Counted from the stretch's first letter, positions 23,386-30,893 are shown. The stretch: DNA of 30,893 bases from an uncultured Sphingomonas sp. (GCF_934560975.1 NZ_CAKTFO010000026.1:1-30893), one strand, 5' to 3'. A program made the numbers and translations. The notes: generated from the sequence alone by a model not told the origin.

Positions 23386-24732
23386 ATGCCCCAGCCTCTT
23401 ATCGCCATCGTCGGTCGGCCCAATGTCGGCAAGTCGACCCTGTTCAACCGCCTGGTCGGCAAAAAGCTGGCGCTGGTGGACGACCGCCCCGGCGTGACCC
23501 GCGACCGGCGGGAAGGCGAGGCTAGCCTGCTCGGCCTCGATTTCCGCATCGTCGATACGGCCGGGTTCGAGACGGACGATCCCCAGACCCTGCCCGGCCG
23601 GATGCGCGCGCAGACCCAGGCGGCGGTGGACGAGGCGGACGCCGCCTTGTTCCTGATCGATTCGCGCGCGGGCGTAACCCCGCTGGACGAGGAGATCGCC
23701 TTGTGGCTGCGCAACAGCGACACGCCGGTCGTGCTGATGGCCAACAAGGCCGAAGGCAGGGCGGGTGACGCGGGTGTGATGGAGGCCTATCGCCTCGGCC
23801 TGGGCGATCCCATCCCCTTCTCGGCCGAACATGGCGAGGGGCTGGTCGACCTGTTCGAATCCCTGCGCCCGCATATCGAGCGCGAGGACGAGCCGTTCGA
23901 GGAGGATGAGGACGAGGCCACCGGCCCGCTCAAGCTCGCCATCGTCGGCCGTCCCAATGCCGGCAAGTCGACCCTGGTCAACCGGATGCTGGGCGAGGAG
24001 CGGATGATCACCGGTCCGGAGGCCGGCATCACCCGCGACTCGATCTCGATCGACTGGATGTGGCGCGACCAGCCGGTGCGGCTGATCGACACCGCCGGTC
24101 TCCGCCGCCGCGCCAAGGTGGAGGACAAATTGGAGCGGCTGTCCGCCGCCGACACCCAGCGCGCGATCGACTTTGCCGAGGTGGTGGTGCTGCTGCTCGA
24201 CGCCACCCGCGGGCTGGAGGCGCAGGATCTGCGCATCGCGTCCCAGGTGATTGAGGAGGGCCGCGCCCTGCTGATCGCGGTCAGCAAGTGGGACGTGGCG
24301 GAGAATGCGCCGTCTTTGTTCCAGGGCATTCGCGGCGCGCTGGACGATGGACTGGCGCAGGTGAAGGGCCTGCCGCTGATTACCGTATCGGGCTTTACCG
24401 GGCGCGGCGTCGACCAGCTGCTGGAGGCCGCTTTCTCCACGCGCGAGGCATGGTCGCGCCGGGTCGGCACGGGCGAGCTTAACCGTTGGTTTGAGCGTGC
24501 GATCGAGGCCAATCCCCCGCCCGCGCCGGGCGGCAAGCGGATCAAGCTGCGCTACCTCACCCAGGCTCGCACCCGTCCGCCGACATTCGTGCTGTTCGGC
24601 ACCCGCGTGGACCAGCTGCCCGAAAGCTACCGCCGCTACCTGGTGAACGGCATCCGCCGCGAACTGGGCTTCGGCGCGGTCCCAGTACGGATGAACGTGC
24701 GCGCGCCCAAGAATCCGTTCGGAAACAAATGA
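23386..24732 (+). CDS. der: Ribosome assembly GTPase Der (EngA)
   Basis: A 448-residue GTPase with two tandem Era-type G domains and a KH-like C-terminal domain, needed for 50S maturation. First G domain: GRPNVGKST (residues 10-18), DTAGFE, NKAE. Second: GRPNAGKST (near 187), DTAGLRRRAKV and SKWD (near 302). The KH domain ends ELGFGAVPVRMNVRAPKNPF. The acidic linker between the G domains (EREDEPFEEDEDEA) is normal for the family. The ATG at 23386 is chosen because the G1 motif then sits 9 residues in; the upstream in-frame extension has no family sequence. No clear Shine-Dalgarno is seen. The stop overlaps the next ATG (ATGA). Confidence 0.98.
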   Translation: MPQPLIAIVGRPNVGKSTLFNRLVGKKLALVDDRPGVTRDRREGEASLLGLDFRIVDTAGFETDDPQTLPGRMRAQTQAAVDEADAALFLIDSRAGVTPLDEEIALWLRNSDTPVVLMANKAEGRAGDAGVMEAYRLGLGDPIPFSAEHGEGLVDLFESLRPHIEREDEPFEEDEDEATGPLKLAIVGRPNAGKSTLVNRMLGEERMITGPEAGITRDSISIDWMWRDQPVRLIDTAGLRRRAKVEDKLERLSAADTQRAIDFAEVVVLLLDATRGLEAQDLRIASQVIEEGRALLIAVSKWDVAENAPSLFQGIRGALDDGLAQVKGLPLITVSGFTGRGVDQLLEAAFSTREAWSRRVGTGELNRWFERAIEANPPPAPGGKRIKLRYLTQARTRPPTFVLFGTRVDQLPESYRRYLVNGIRRELGFGAVPVRMNVRAPKNPFGNK

Positions 24733-24929
24733 CCTCGGTCGATGCCAGGGGCCTGTTATGTCCCTGGCCCGCACTGCGACTTGCCCGGGCGATGCGCGAT
24801 GTGGATCAGGTCATGCTGCTGACCGACGATCCCACCGCTTCGGATGAAATCCGGGCACTTGCCACGGCGCATGGATGGATTTGCCTACCGCACGACGGCG
24901 GGATCCAGGTGACGCGCCCGGCACGCTAA
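24729..24929 (+). CDS. TusA/SirA-like sulfur carrier protein
   Basis: A 66-residue single-domain TusA-like protein. Its N-terminus reads VDARGLLCPWPALRLARAM with the sulfur-carrying Cys at 11 in the C-P-x-P motif, followed by the LLTDDPTASDEIRALATAHGW segment and a short C-terminal strand. TusA proteins pass persulfide sulfur between proteins, for example for tRNA thiolation or cofactor synthesis. It starts in a 4-base overlap with der, so it is translated with it; this is not the E. coli arrangement. It is shorter than E. coli TusA (about 80 residues). The partner is unknown. Confidence 0.92.
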   Translation: MTSVDARGLLCPWPALRLARAMRDVDQVMLLTDDPTASDEIRALATAHGWICLPHDGGIQVTRPAR

Positions 24930-24988
24930 GGATTGTTTTACCCCGCCGGCCTACATCTGTCCCCGCAGACCAGGGGGCGGAGACAGGG

Positions 24989-25420
24989 GTGAGCGGGCAG
25001 TCGACGATCGACATGGTGAGATTGTGCGCGCTCCGGCAGGAGCTTGGTGCCCACTTTCCCCGCATCCTCGGCTATTTTGCCGATGACGGGCTGAAGTCGA
25101 TCGCCGCGATCGAACAGGCCGTTCGCGCGCGCGACGCCGTCGCCTTGGTCCGCCCGGCCCATTCGCTGAAGGGCGAGGCGCTGCAATTCGGCGCAATCCC
25201 GCTCGGGCTGGCCGCCGAAGAGGTCGAAAAAGCCGCGCGTCAGGGAATTGAGGAACGCACCTTCCCGCTCGACATGGTCAAGTCGGTCATCTGCCTGCGC
25301 CCGCTGTTCGAGGCGGCGCTGGAGGCGTTGCGGCGTGAAGCCATGCCGGTTGCCGCTGCGGTTCCCGTCGCCATGCCGGCGCGCAAGTCGGTAGGAGGGT
25401 TCGGCCGCAAGGTCGGTTGA
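24989..25420 (+). CDS. Stand-alone Hpt (histidine phosphotransfer) domain protein
   Basis: A 143-residue helical protein. The phosphorylated His is H58 in RPAHSLKGEALQFGA, the typical Hpt signature HSLKGxxxxxGA. The upstream segment LRQELGAHFPRILGYFADDGLKSIAAIEQAVRARD (15-49) is the usual first helix pair. The C-terminal 25 residues are Ala/Val-rich and look disordered. Such proteins relay phosphate between hybrid histidine kinases and response regulators. No kinase or receiver lies in this window, so it is an orphan. The GTG start (24989) has GGAG 7 bases upstream. A later ATG at 25013 would trim the N-terminus but leave the domain. Confidence 0.9.
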   Translation: MSGQSTIDMVRLCALRQELGAHFPRILGYFADDGLKSIAAIEQAVRARDAVALVRPAHSLKGEALQFGAIPLGLAAEEVEKAARQGIEERTFPLDMVKSVICLRPLFEAALEALRREAMPVAAAVPVAMPARKSVGGFGRKVG

Positions 25421-25484
25421 ACGCTGCTTCGACGGGGCCCGGCCCACACCAGCCAGCGGCCCGGCACCCGCAATCCACCCTTGC

Positions 25485-25623
25485 GCTCCCGCGCAGGCGA
25501 GAGCCCGGGAGGCGAGCGATGCTCTAGCGGGTTCCAGATTTTGCCGCGCCGCGCTCAAACACTCCCCGTGCCTTGGTGGAGGCGGCAAGCGACGTCCTCC
25601 CGGCTCCCGCCTTTCGCGGGAGC
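25485..25623. repeat. Inverted pair of 28-base repeat elements (REPIN-like)
   Basis: In a 306-base region without a gene, 25485-25512 and the reverse complement of 25596-25623 align over 28 bases with few differences; each contains a GCTCCCGC...GGGAG hairpin. The second arm folds by itself as GCTCCCGC (25603-25610) and GCGGGAGC (25616-25623) with a CTTTC loop. Two inverted copies of a hairpin repeat around about 80 bases is the layout of a REP doublet. The rest of 25421-25726 shows nothing else. The element also lies between convergent genes, where it may stop transcription. Confidence 0.55.
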
Positions 25624-25726
25624 ACCTTTGTCGTCTGACCGGGCGGGCAGCGCCAACCGATCACCGCCGGCAATCGCGCATGGAGAAGGGGGAGGGAGCA
25701 TCCGCACACCACTCCCCCCAACGAAA

Positions 25727-26218
25727 TCAGGCCTTCTCTGCCTCGCCGGCGGGCTTCGACTGCAGCTGGACGTAATTCTGGATGCCCATCCGCTCGATCA
25801 TGTCGAACTGGCGCTCGATGAAGTCGACATGCTCTTCCTCGCTGTCGAGGATACGGCGGAACAGGTCGCGCGTGACATAATCGCGCACCGCCTCGCAATG
25901 GGCGATGCCGTCGCGCAGCGTGGGGATGGCGTCACCCTCCAGCGCCAGGTCGGAGCGCAGCACCTCCTCCACCGTCTCACCGATCCGCAGCCGGCCGAGC
26001 GCCTGGAAGTTGGGCAGGCCGTCCAGGAACAGGATCCGCTCCGACAGCCAGTCGGCATGCTTCATCTCGTCGATGGATTCGTGCCGCTCATATTCGGCCA
26101 GGCGGGCAATGCCCCAATGGTCCAGCAGGCGGTAATGCAGCCAATATTGGTTGATCGCCGTCAGCTCGTTCTTGAGCGCGGTGTTCAGATATTCGATGAC
26201 CTGTGCATCGCCCTTCAT
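25727..26218 (-). CDS. bfr: Bacterioferritin
   Basis: A 163-residue iron-storage protein that forms a 24-mer. All signature residues are in register with E. coli Bfr: ferroxidase ligands E18, E51, H54, E94, E127 and H130, and the heme-ligand Met at 52 in HESIDEMKHAD. It starts MKGDAQVIEYLN, and the family block ILFLDGLPNFQALGRLRIGETVEEVL is present. AAGGAGG lies 6 bases before the ATG at 26216-26218. It is downstream of bfd on the same strand, with an 85-base spacer that holds a 22-bp palindrome. Confidence 0.98.
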   Translation of the reverse strand: MKGDAQVIEYLNTALKNELTAINQYWLHYRLLDHWGIARLAEYERHESIDEMKHADWLSERILFLDGLPNFQALGRLRIGETVEEVLRSDLALEGDAIPTLRDGIAHCEAVRDYVTRDLFRRILDSEEEHVDFIERQFDMIERMGIQNYVQLQSKPAGEAEKA

Positions 26219-26276
26219 GGCGGCCCTCCTTGTGCTGGCGGCCCCCCTAACGGGATCGTCCGCCGACACAAAGCGC

Positions 26277-26298
26277 GAACGACTCGCGCGAGTCGTTC
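26277..26298. repeat. 22-bp perfect palindrome between bfd and bfr
   Basis: Bases 26277-26298 are self-complementary (arms GAACGACTCGC/GCGAGTCGTTC). The palindrome begins 6 bases after the bfd stop on the minus strand and ends 58 bases before the bfr start. It may be a bfd terminator/attenuator that allows separate bfr levels, or a dimeric operator for bfr. Sequence alone cannot choose. Confidence 0.45.
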
Positions 26299-26303
26299 TT
26301 AGG

Positions 26304-26477
26304 TCAGGCGGCGCCGCCGCGTTCCTCGGCCATCAACTCGCGCGCATAGGGAATGCATTGGCCGCAGCGGGGGCGGCGACCCATCTGGGCGTAGGCACGG
26401 ATCGGGCAATCCACGCCGGTCCGGGCTGCTTCGCGCAGTTCCCGTTCACGAATAGCGTTGCAGTGGCAAACGACCAT
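26304..26477 (-). CDS. bfd: Bacterioferritin-associated ferredoxin-like [2Fe-2S] protein
   Basis: A 57-residue reading frame on the minus strand, from ATG at 26475-26477 to TGA at 26304-26306, easy to miss because of its size. The translation starts MVVCHCNAIRERELREAA and contains RRPRCGQCIPYARELM, so the four iron-sulfur Cys are C4, C6, C38 and C41 in the Bfd CxC...CxxC layout. Bfd docks on bacterioferritin and delivers electrons to release stored iron. It is directly upstream of bfr. GCGAGGG upstream is a weak ribosome binding site. Iron-box-like palindromes lie 43-80 bases upstream, consistent with induction when iron is low. Confidence 0.92.
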   Translation of the reverse strand: MVVCHCNAIRERELREAARTGVDCPIRAYAQMGRRPRCGQCIPYARELMAEERGGAA

Positions 26478-26519
26478 CGAATCGCACCCTCGCCTTTTCT
26501 GGCCCTCTGCTACAGATAG

Positions 26520-26557
26520 TGAGAACCAGTCGCAATCCTAATTGCACATGATTCGCA
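26520..26557 (-). promoter_or_regulatory. Candidate Fur/Irr-type iron boxes upstream of bfd
   Basis: Two 15-base imperfect palindromes of 7-1-7 form stand 23 bases apart: TGAGAACCAGTCGCA (26520-26534) and TGCACATGATTCGCA (26543-26557, plus-strand reading). Between them GCAAT-N4-ATTGC forms another inverted repeat. They overlap the likely bfd promoter region (a TTAGGA-N17-TATCTG pair on the minus strand). The resemblance to Fur-family sites is by eye. Confidence 0.45.
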
Positions 26558-26566
26558 AATGCCGGA

Positions 26567-27793
26567 TCAACGCCGCATCGGCTGGATGCGGCCGCGCGCC
26601 AGGCTGCGCCATAGCCACTCCAGCGGGCCGTAGCGGAACCGCGCCAGCCAGGGTTTGGACCAGGCGAGGATCAGCACCCACTGGCCGAACACCACCCAAT
26701 AAAGCTCCGCCCGCTCCAACCGCCCGAACAGGCCCAGGCCATAGCCGTAGAACAGCGTGGTCACGATCAGGCTGGTGCCGAGATAGTTGGTCAACGCCAT
26801 CTGCCCGGCCGCCGCGAGCCGGACCGTCCACCACCGTGCGCGGCCGGCCCGCATCAGCAGGATCAGCAGCGCCGCATAACCGAGCGCGACGATCGGCTGC
26901 AGCATCGTCGTCACGCTTTCGGCCAGCGGCAGGAAAGCCGGATCGAAGCTCCGGGCAAGGATGCCGGCGACCAGCGGCGCGTAGCACAGCAGGGCCAGCC
27001 CGGCGGTGGCGACCATCGCCGCATAATGACGCCGCCGCCACCCGCCCGACCAGAAATCCAGCCGATGGAGCCACATGCCCAACGCCACCAGGCCCAACGT
27101 CTCCGGCAGCAGGATCGGCATCAGTCTGAATTGCAGCAGGGCCGTCATCGCCGCCCGCACCGCGAATACATCCGCGAAGCCGCCGCGATAGAGGCGCAGC
27201 TGCTCCGCGATCACGTCGGGTCGCGGCGTCACCACGTCCAGCACCTTGCCCCATTCGCGCACCGCGTCGGCGGGCGGATTGGGGCCGGTGGCGAGTGCGC
27301 GCAGAACGCTCATGTCGTGCCAGCGGATCAGGTCCGCCGCGGCGCTCCATCCGATCAGCAGGGTGGCGGCGTAAGCAAGGGCGGCGGGTGGCCAGCGCCG
27401 CGCGGCAAAGGCGATCGTGCCGCACAGCGCGTAACTGACCAATATGTCGCCATACCAGACCAGCCAGGCGTGCAGCATCCCGAACGCCAGCAGCCATGCC
27501 ATGCGGGGGTAGTGGGTACGCGCCGGCCCCGGCGTCCGCCCCTCCGCCGCGTCGGTGACGATCAGCAGCGACGCCCCGAACAGCATGGAGAAGAGCGCGC
27601 GCATCTTGCCGTCCGCGAACACGTAAGCCAGCATCCACGCCGCCAGGTTCGCGCCATCCGCGCCGCCATAATAATGCGGGTCGACATAGGCATAGTCAGG
27701 CATGCCCATCGAGACGATGTTCATCACCAGGATGCCCAGCACCGCAAGGCCCCGGATCACGTCGATGGCGACGATGCGCGACGGCGCCGTCAT
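26567..27793 (-). CDS. DUF418 family integral membrane protein (YeiB-like)
   Basis: A 408-residue polytopic protein with about nine or ten hydrophobic helices. It opens with the family start RIVAIDVIRGLAVLGILVMN (residues 6-25) and ends with the DUF418 C-terminal block: AAGQMALTNYLGTSLIVTTLFYG, a short loop, LYWVVFGQWVLIL, SKPWLARFRYGPLEWLWR. The family resembles acyltransferase-3-like membrane proteins in overall shape, but no reaction is established. It starts 6 bases after the DMT transporter stop, in the run purL-DMT-DUF418, so co-transcription is likely. bfd, downstream, has its own control region. Confidence 0.94.
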   Translation of the reverse strand: MTAPSRIVAIDVIRGLAVLGILVMNIVSMGMPDYAYVDPHYYGGADGANLAAWMLAYVFADGKMRALFSMLFGASLLIVTDAAEGRTPGPARTHYPRMAWLLAFGMLHAWLVWYGDILVSYALCGTIAFAARRWPPAALAYAATLLIGWSAAADLIRWHDMSVLRALATGPNPPADAVREWGKVLDVVTPRPDVIAEQLRLYRGGFADVFAVRAAMTALLQFRLMPILLPETLGLVALGMWLHRLDFWSGGWRRRHYAAMVATAGLALLCYAPLVAGILARSFDPAFLPLAESVTTMLQPIVALGYAALLILLMRAGRARWWTVRLAAAGQMALTNYLGTSLIVTTLFYGYGLGLFGRLERAELYWVVFGQWVLILAWSKPWLARFRYGPLEWLWRSLARGRIQPMRR

Positions 27794-27799
27794 TCCCCG

Positions 27800-28723
27800 T
27801 CAGTGCGCGGCCGGGTTGCCGATATCGGCGGTGGCGGGGGTGGCCCGCTCGCCCAGCACCACCACGATGCTGCCGGCGATGATCAGCCCGCCACCCGCCA
27901 GCAATGCCGCGCTGGCGGGATCATCGAACAAGGCGATGCCGACAGCCGCGCCGATCAGCGGCTCGATGTTGATGAACACGCCCGCGCTGGCACTGTCCAC
28001 CCGCGCGGCGCCATATTGCCAGGCGGCCGTCGCCAGGAATGTCGCCAGCAGGCCCTGCGCGGCGATGGCGCTCCAGGCGGTCGTGCTCAGCGCCAGCGGC
28101 GGCGGTCCGTGCAGGATCAGGGCGATCGGCAGCACCGCCGCCGTCGCCACCACCAGGGTCACGGCGGGAACGGCCATCATGCTCCGCGTGACCGGCGCGC
28201 GCTTGGCGGTGAGCAGCCAGGCGAGGAAGATCAGGAGGGAGAGCAGCGACAAGAAGATGCCGATCGGCGTGCCCGCGCCCTGCGGCTTGCCGGCGATCAG
28301 GGCCGCGCCGACCGTCGCCGCCGCCACCCCGATCCACGATGTGCGCGTCACCCGCTCGCCCAGCGCCCAGGCGGCGATCGCCACCAGGGCCGGCATCGCC
28401 CCGACCAGCAACGCCGCCAGCGACACGGTGACGCCCTTCAGTCCTTCGAACTGCACGACGAAGGCGACGCCGTAGAAAAAGCCTGCCAGCAACACCGGCG
28501 GCGACGCGAACAGGCGCCGTGCTTCCCGGCTGCCCAGCGCGAAGGGCAGGGCCGCCACGCTGGCAAAGGCGAAGCGCAGCAGGATCATGTGCGCCGGCCC
28601 GATCTCATGCAGCGCCAGCTTGCCGAGCGGAAAGCCCAGGCTCCAGCCCAGGCCCGCCACCGCCAGCGCGACAAAGGCCAGGCCTTTGTCCGCGCCGGAT
28701 CCGGCCTGCCCGGGATCAGGCAA
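27800..28723 (-). CDS. DMT-superfamily (EamA) transporter
   Basis: A 307-residue protein with ten predicted transmembrane helices in two EamA repeats: GLGWSLGFPLGKLALHEIG (first repeat, about residues 24-42), RFAFASVAALPFAL, and LATFLATAAWQYGAARVDSA followed by GVFINIEPLIGAAVGIALF (second repeat, about 228-265). DMT proteins commonly export amino acids or metabolites; the substrate cannot be read. The proposed start is TTG at 28721-28723, overlapping the purL stop by 8 bases with no Shine-Dalgarno, so it would depend on coupling. A start a few codons later is possible. A 21-bp palindrome covers 28670-28690 in its 5' end. Confidence 0.9.
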   Translation of the reverse strand: MPDPGQAGSGADKGLAFVALAVAGLGWSLGFPLGKLALHEIGPAHMILLRFAFASVAALPFALGSREARRLFASPPVLLAGFFYGVAFVVQFEGLKGVTVSLAALLVGAMPALVAIAAWALGERVTRTSWIGVAAATVGAALIAGKPQGAGTPIGIFLSLLSLLIFLAWLLTAKRAPVTRSMMAVPAVTLVVATAAVLPIALILHGPPPLALSTTAWSAIAAQGLLATFLATAAWQYGAARVDSASAGVFINIEPLIGAAVGIALFDDPASAALLAGGGLIIAGSIVVVLGERATPATADIGNPAAH

Positions 28724-30893
28724 AAGCCGCGTCTGCCGTCATCAGCTTCGGGAAAAAGCCTTCATGCGCCGCGCGCAGATCGTCGATCGGCACGCAATAA
28801 TCGCCTTCGTCGCACTCGAAGATGATCCGGTTGGCGATGGTGCGGCCGAGCGGGTCGGCCGGCACGTCGGCCGCATGCGCTGCCGCCATGAAGTCCGCCA
28901 GGAGACTGTCGCAGATGGTCACCACATACAGGCCCTGATCTTCGCCGAAGAAGGATCCGGCGAGACCGAACGGCTGCGCCTCGTTTACCAGCACGCCGAT
29001 ATTGGATGCCAGCGCCATCTCGGCGAGCGCCACCGCCAGGCCGCCGTCCGACACGTCGTGGCAGGCGGTGATCGCGCCCGTCTCGATCTGGCCGCGGATG
29101 AAGTCGCCGGTGCGCTTCTCGGCCTTCAGGTCGACGGGCGGGGGTGGGCCGGCATCCTTGCCGTCGAGGCCATGCACCTCGCGCAGCCACAGCGACTGGC
29201 CGAGATGGCCGCCGCGCTCGCCCACCGCGATCACGGTGTCGCCCACGCCCTTGAAGGCGATGGTGCAGGACGTGCGCCAATCCTTGAGCAGGCCGATCCC
29301 GCCGATCGCCGGCGTGGGCAGGATCGCGCTGCCGCTGCCGTCGTCATTCTTGGTTTCGTTGTAGAGGCTGACGTTACCCGACACGATCGGGAAGTCGAGC
29401 GTGGCGCACGCCTCCGCCATCCCCTCGATGCAGCCCACGAACTGCCCCATGATCTCGGGCCGCTGCGGGTTGCCGAAGTTCATGCAGTCGGTGGTGGCGA
29501 GCGGCGTGCCGCCCACCGCCGTGATGTTGCGCCAGCATTCGGCGATCGCCTGCTTGCCGCCCTCATACGGGTCGGCATAGCAGTAACGCGGGGTGCAATC
29601 GGTGCTGATCGCCAGGCCCTTGTCCGTGCCGTGGACCCGCACCACCGCCGCGTCGCCGCCGGGGCGCTGGACCGTGTCGGCGCCGACCATGTGGTCATAT
29701 TGCTCCCAGATCCAGCGGCGGGAGGCAATGTCGGGCGATCCGATCAGCGTCACGAGGTCCGCCGCGACGTCCGTGCTTTCGGCCACGTCCGGCATCGCCG
29801 GCGCGTCCGTCTTCACATGCGGGCGATCATAGAGCGGCGCGTCGTCGGCCAGCGGGGCGAGCGGAATGTCGCACACCGTCTCGCCGTTGAAGGTCAGCAC
29901 CATCCGGCCGGTGTCGGTGACGCGGCCGATGATGGCGAAGTCCAGCTCCCACTTGCGGAAGATCGCCTCGGCGAAATCCTCGCGGCCGGGCTTCAGCACC
30001 ATCAGCATGCGCTCCTGACTTTCGGAGAGCATCATCTCATAGGGCGTCATGCCGGTTTCGCGCTGCGGCACCCGGTTCATGTCCAGCTCGATGCCGACCC
30101 CGCCCTTGGACGCCATCTCGACCGAGGAGGAAGTGAGGCCGGCCGCGCCCATGTCCTGGATGGCGACGATCGCGTCGGACGCCATCAGCTCCAGGCAGGC
30201 CTCGATCAGCAGCTTTTCGGTAAAGGGGTCGCCGACCTGCACGGTCGGGCGTTTCTCGTCCGAATCCTCGGAAAAGTCGGCCGACGCCATGGTCGCGCCG
30301 TGGATGCCGTCGCGGCCCGTCTTCGATCCGACATAGACGATCGGATTGCCGACGCCGGACGCGGCGGAATAGAAGATCTTGTCCGTCTCCGCGACGCCCA
30401 CCGTCATCGCATTGACCAGGATGTTGCCGTCATAGGCAGGGTGGAAGTTCACCTCGCCGCCTACGGTCGGCACGCCCACGCAATTGCCGTAGCCGCCGAT
30501 GCCGTGGACCACGCCCGCGATCAGGTGGCGCATCTTGGGATGATCGGGCCGGCCGAAGCGCAGCGCGTTCAGGTTCGCGACCGGCCGCGCGCCCATGGTG
30601 AACACGTCGCGCAGGATGCCGCCGACCCCCGTCGCCGCACCCTGATAGGGTTCGATGTACGACGGGTGGTTGTGGCTCTCCATCTTGAAGATCGCGGCCT
30701 GGCCGTCCCCGATGTCGACCACGCCCGCGTTCTCGCCGGGGCCGCAGAGGACCTGGGGTCCGGTGGTGGGCAGCCGCTTCAGGTGGATGCGGCTCGACTT
30801 GTAGGAGCAATGTTCGGACCACATCACCGAGAAGATGCCGAGTTCGACCAGGTTCGGCTCGCGGCCGAGCGCGTGCAGCACGCGCTGGTATTC
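28716..30893 (-). CDS. purL: Phosphoribosylformylglycinamidine synthase subunit PurL (5' end outside window)
   Basis: The 725 visible residues of the small (PurL) form of FGAM synthase, the fourth step of purine synthesis; the N-terminal start lies beyond the right edge and perhaps 10-25 residues are missing. Signatures read from the N-terminus: EPNLVELGIFSVMWSEHCSY, GPGENAGVVDIGDGQA, MESHNHPSYIEPYQGAATG with VGGILRDVFTMGARP, then QDMGAAGLTSSSVEMASKGG. SGNVSLYNETK and the Gly-rich CHDVSDGGLAVALAEMA lie in the second ATP-grasp-like (AIRS C-type) half. The stop overlaps the TTG of the DMT gene. The frame is intact throughout. Confidence 0.98.
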   Translation of the reverse strand, partial: EYQRVLHALGREPNLVELGIFSVMWSEHCSYKSSRIHLKRLPTTGPQVLCGPGENAGVVDIGDGQAAIFKMESHNHPSYIEPYQGAATGVGGILRDVFTMGARPVANLNALRFGRPDHPKMRHLIAGVVHGIGGYGNCVGVPTVGGEVNFHPAYDGNILVNAMTVGVAETDKIFYSAASGVGNPIVYVGSKTGRDGIHGATMASADFSEDSDEKRPTVQVGDPFTEKLLIEACLELMASDAIVAIQDMGAAGLTSSSVEMASKGGVGIELDMNRVPQRETGMTPYEMMLSESQERMLMVLKPGREDFAEAIFRKWELDFAIIGRVTDTGRMVLTFNGETVCDIPLAPLADDAPLYDRPHVKTDAPAMPDVAESTDVAADLVTLIGSPDIASRRWIWEQYDHMVGADTVQRPGGDAAVVRVHGTDKGLAISTDCTPRYCYADPYEGGKQAIAECWRNITAVGGTPLATTDCMNFGNPQRPEIMGQFVGCIEGMAEACATLDFPIVSGNVSLYNETKNDDGSGSAILPTPAIGGIGLLKDWRTSCTIAFKGVGDTVIAVGERGGHLGQSLWLREVHGLDGKDAGPPPPVDLKAEKRTGDFIRGQIETGAITACHDVSDGGLAVALAEMALASNIGVLVNEAQPFGLAGSFFGEDQGLYVVTICDSLLADFMAAAHAADVPADPLGRTIANRIIFECDEGDYCVPIDDLRAAHEGFFPKLMTADAAFA

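Noticed and set aside
22894..24774. A 626-codon minus-strand open frame antisense to bamB and der
   Set aside because: It spans two confirmed genes on the other strand and has the composition of an antisense shadow.
27026..28825. A 599-codon plus-strand open frame antisense to DUF418, DMT and purL
   Set aside because: It is extremely Arg/Gln/His-rich with no recognisable domain, and crosses three real minus-strand genes.

Overview
The window is GC-rich, gene-dense chromosomal DNA of an alphaproteobacterium, most likely a Sphingomonas-type sphingomonad. The reasons are the protein sequences, the gpsA-tsaD / hemCD pairing, the rpsM-rpsK-rpoA-rplQ ribosomal operon, the yfgM-bamB-der order, and stress-type promoter motifs of GGAAC-N16-CGTT form. 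Most of it is conserved housekeeping DNA. The unusual material is concentrated at 1-1430, 11.1-14.0 kb and 25.4-26.6 kb.

Layout: (1) 1-1430: the tail of a membrane protein, then two decayed copies of the same phytanoyl-CoA-dioxygenase-like gene facing away from each other (156-797 minus, about 990-1358 plus). A small one-helix membrane protein follows. (2) 1661-4963: gpsA and tsaD, coupled by a 4-bp overlap, then a divergent SDR / HxlR-regulator pair. (3) 5034-9086: hemC-hemD-Mic60-like membrane protein, then a GT4 glycosyltransferase with an extra C-terminal domain. (4) 9135-11130: TPP riboswitch and thiC. (5) 11230-13987: a membrane-tethered LuxR-HTH/DUF4019 regulator, a frameshifted HTH pseudogene, a DUF2171-TM-OmpA protein behind a good EcfG-type promoter, strong hairpins and a small membrane protein. 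(6) 14027-15751: PhnA-like protein and ung (minus), then a DUF892 ferritin-like stress protein (plus). (7) 15882-18664: the S13-S11-RNA polymerase alpha-L17 operon, with its own promoter and a classical terminator. (8) 18736-21073: guaA, possibly leaderless, convergent with a TonB-like membrane protein. (9) 21230-25420: yfgM-like, bamB, der and a TusA-like gene, tightly coupled, then a stand-alone Hpt protein. (10) 25421-30893, apart from an intergenic inverted repeat entirely on the minus strand: purL (truncated by the window edge), a DMT transporter and a DUF418 protein form one run. bfd (57 codons) and bacterioferritin follow, with iron-box-like palindromes upstream of bfd.

Functional themes are tetrapyrrole and thiamine synthesis, outer-membrane assembly (YfgM/BamB), GTP and purine supply (guaA, purL), iron storage and release (bfr/bfd), and a probable general-stress set (1429, 12589 and 15236 genes) linked only by promoter motifs. 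I saw no CRISPR array, tRNA, rRNA, insertion sequence or phage module. The best candidates for something little described are the membrane-tethered HTH-DUF4019 regulator, the stress-promoter-driven DUF2171-OmpA protein, the Mic60-like protein in the heme operon, and the paired decayed dioxygenases. All functional calls come from reading the sequence, without database searches.
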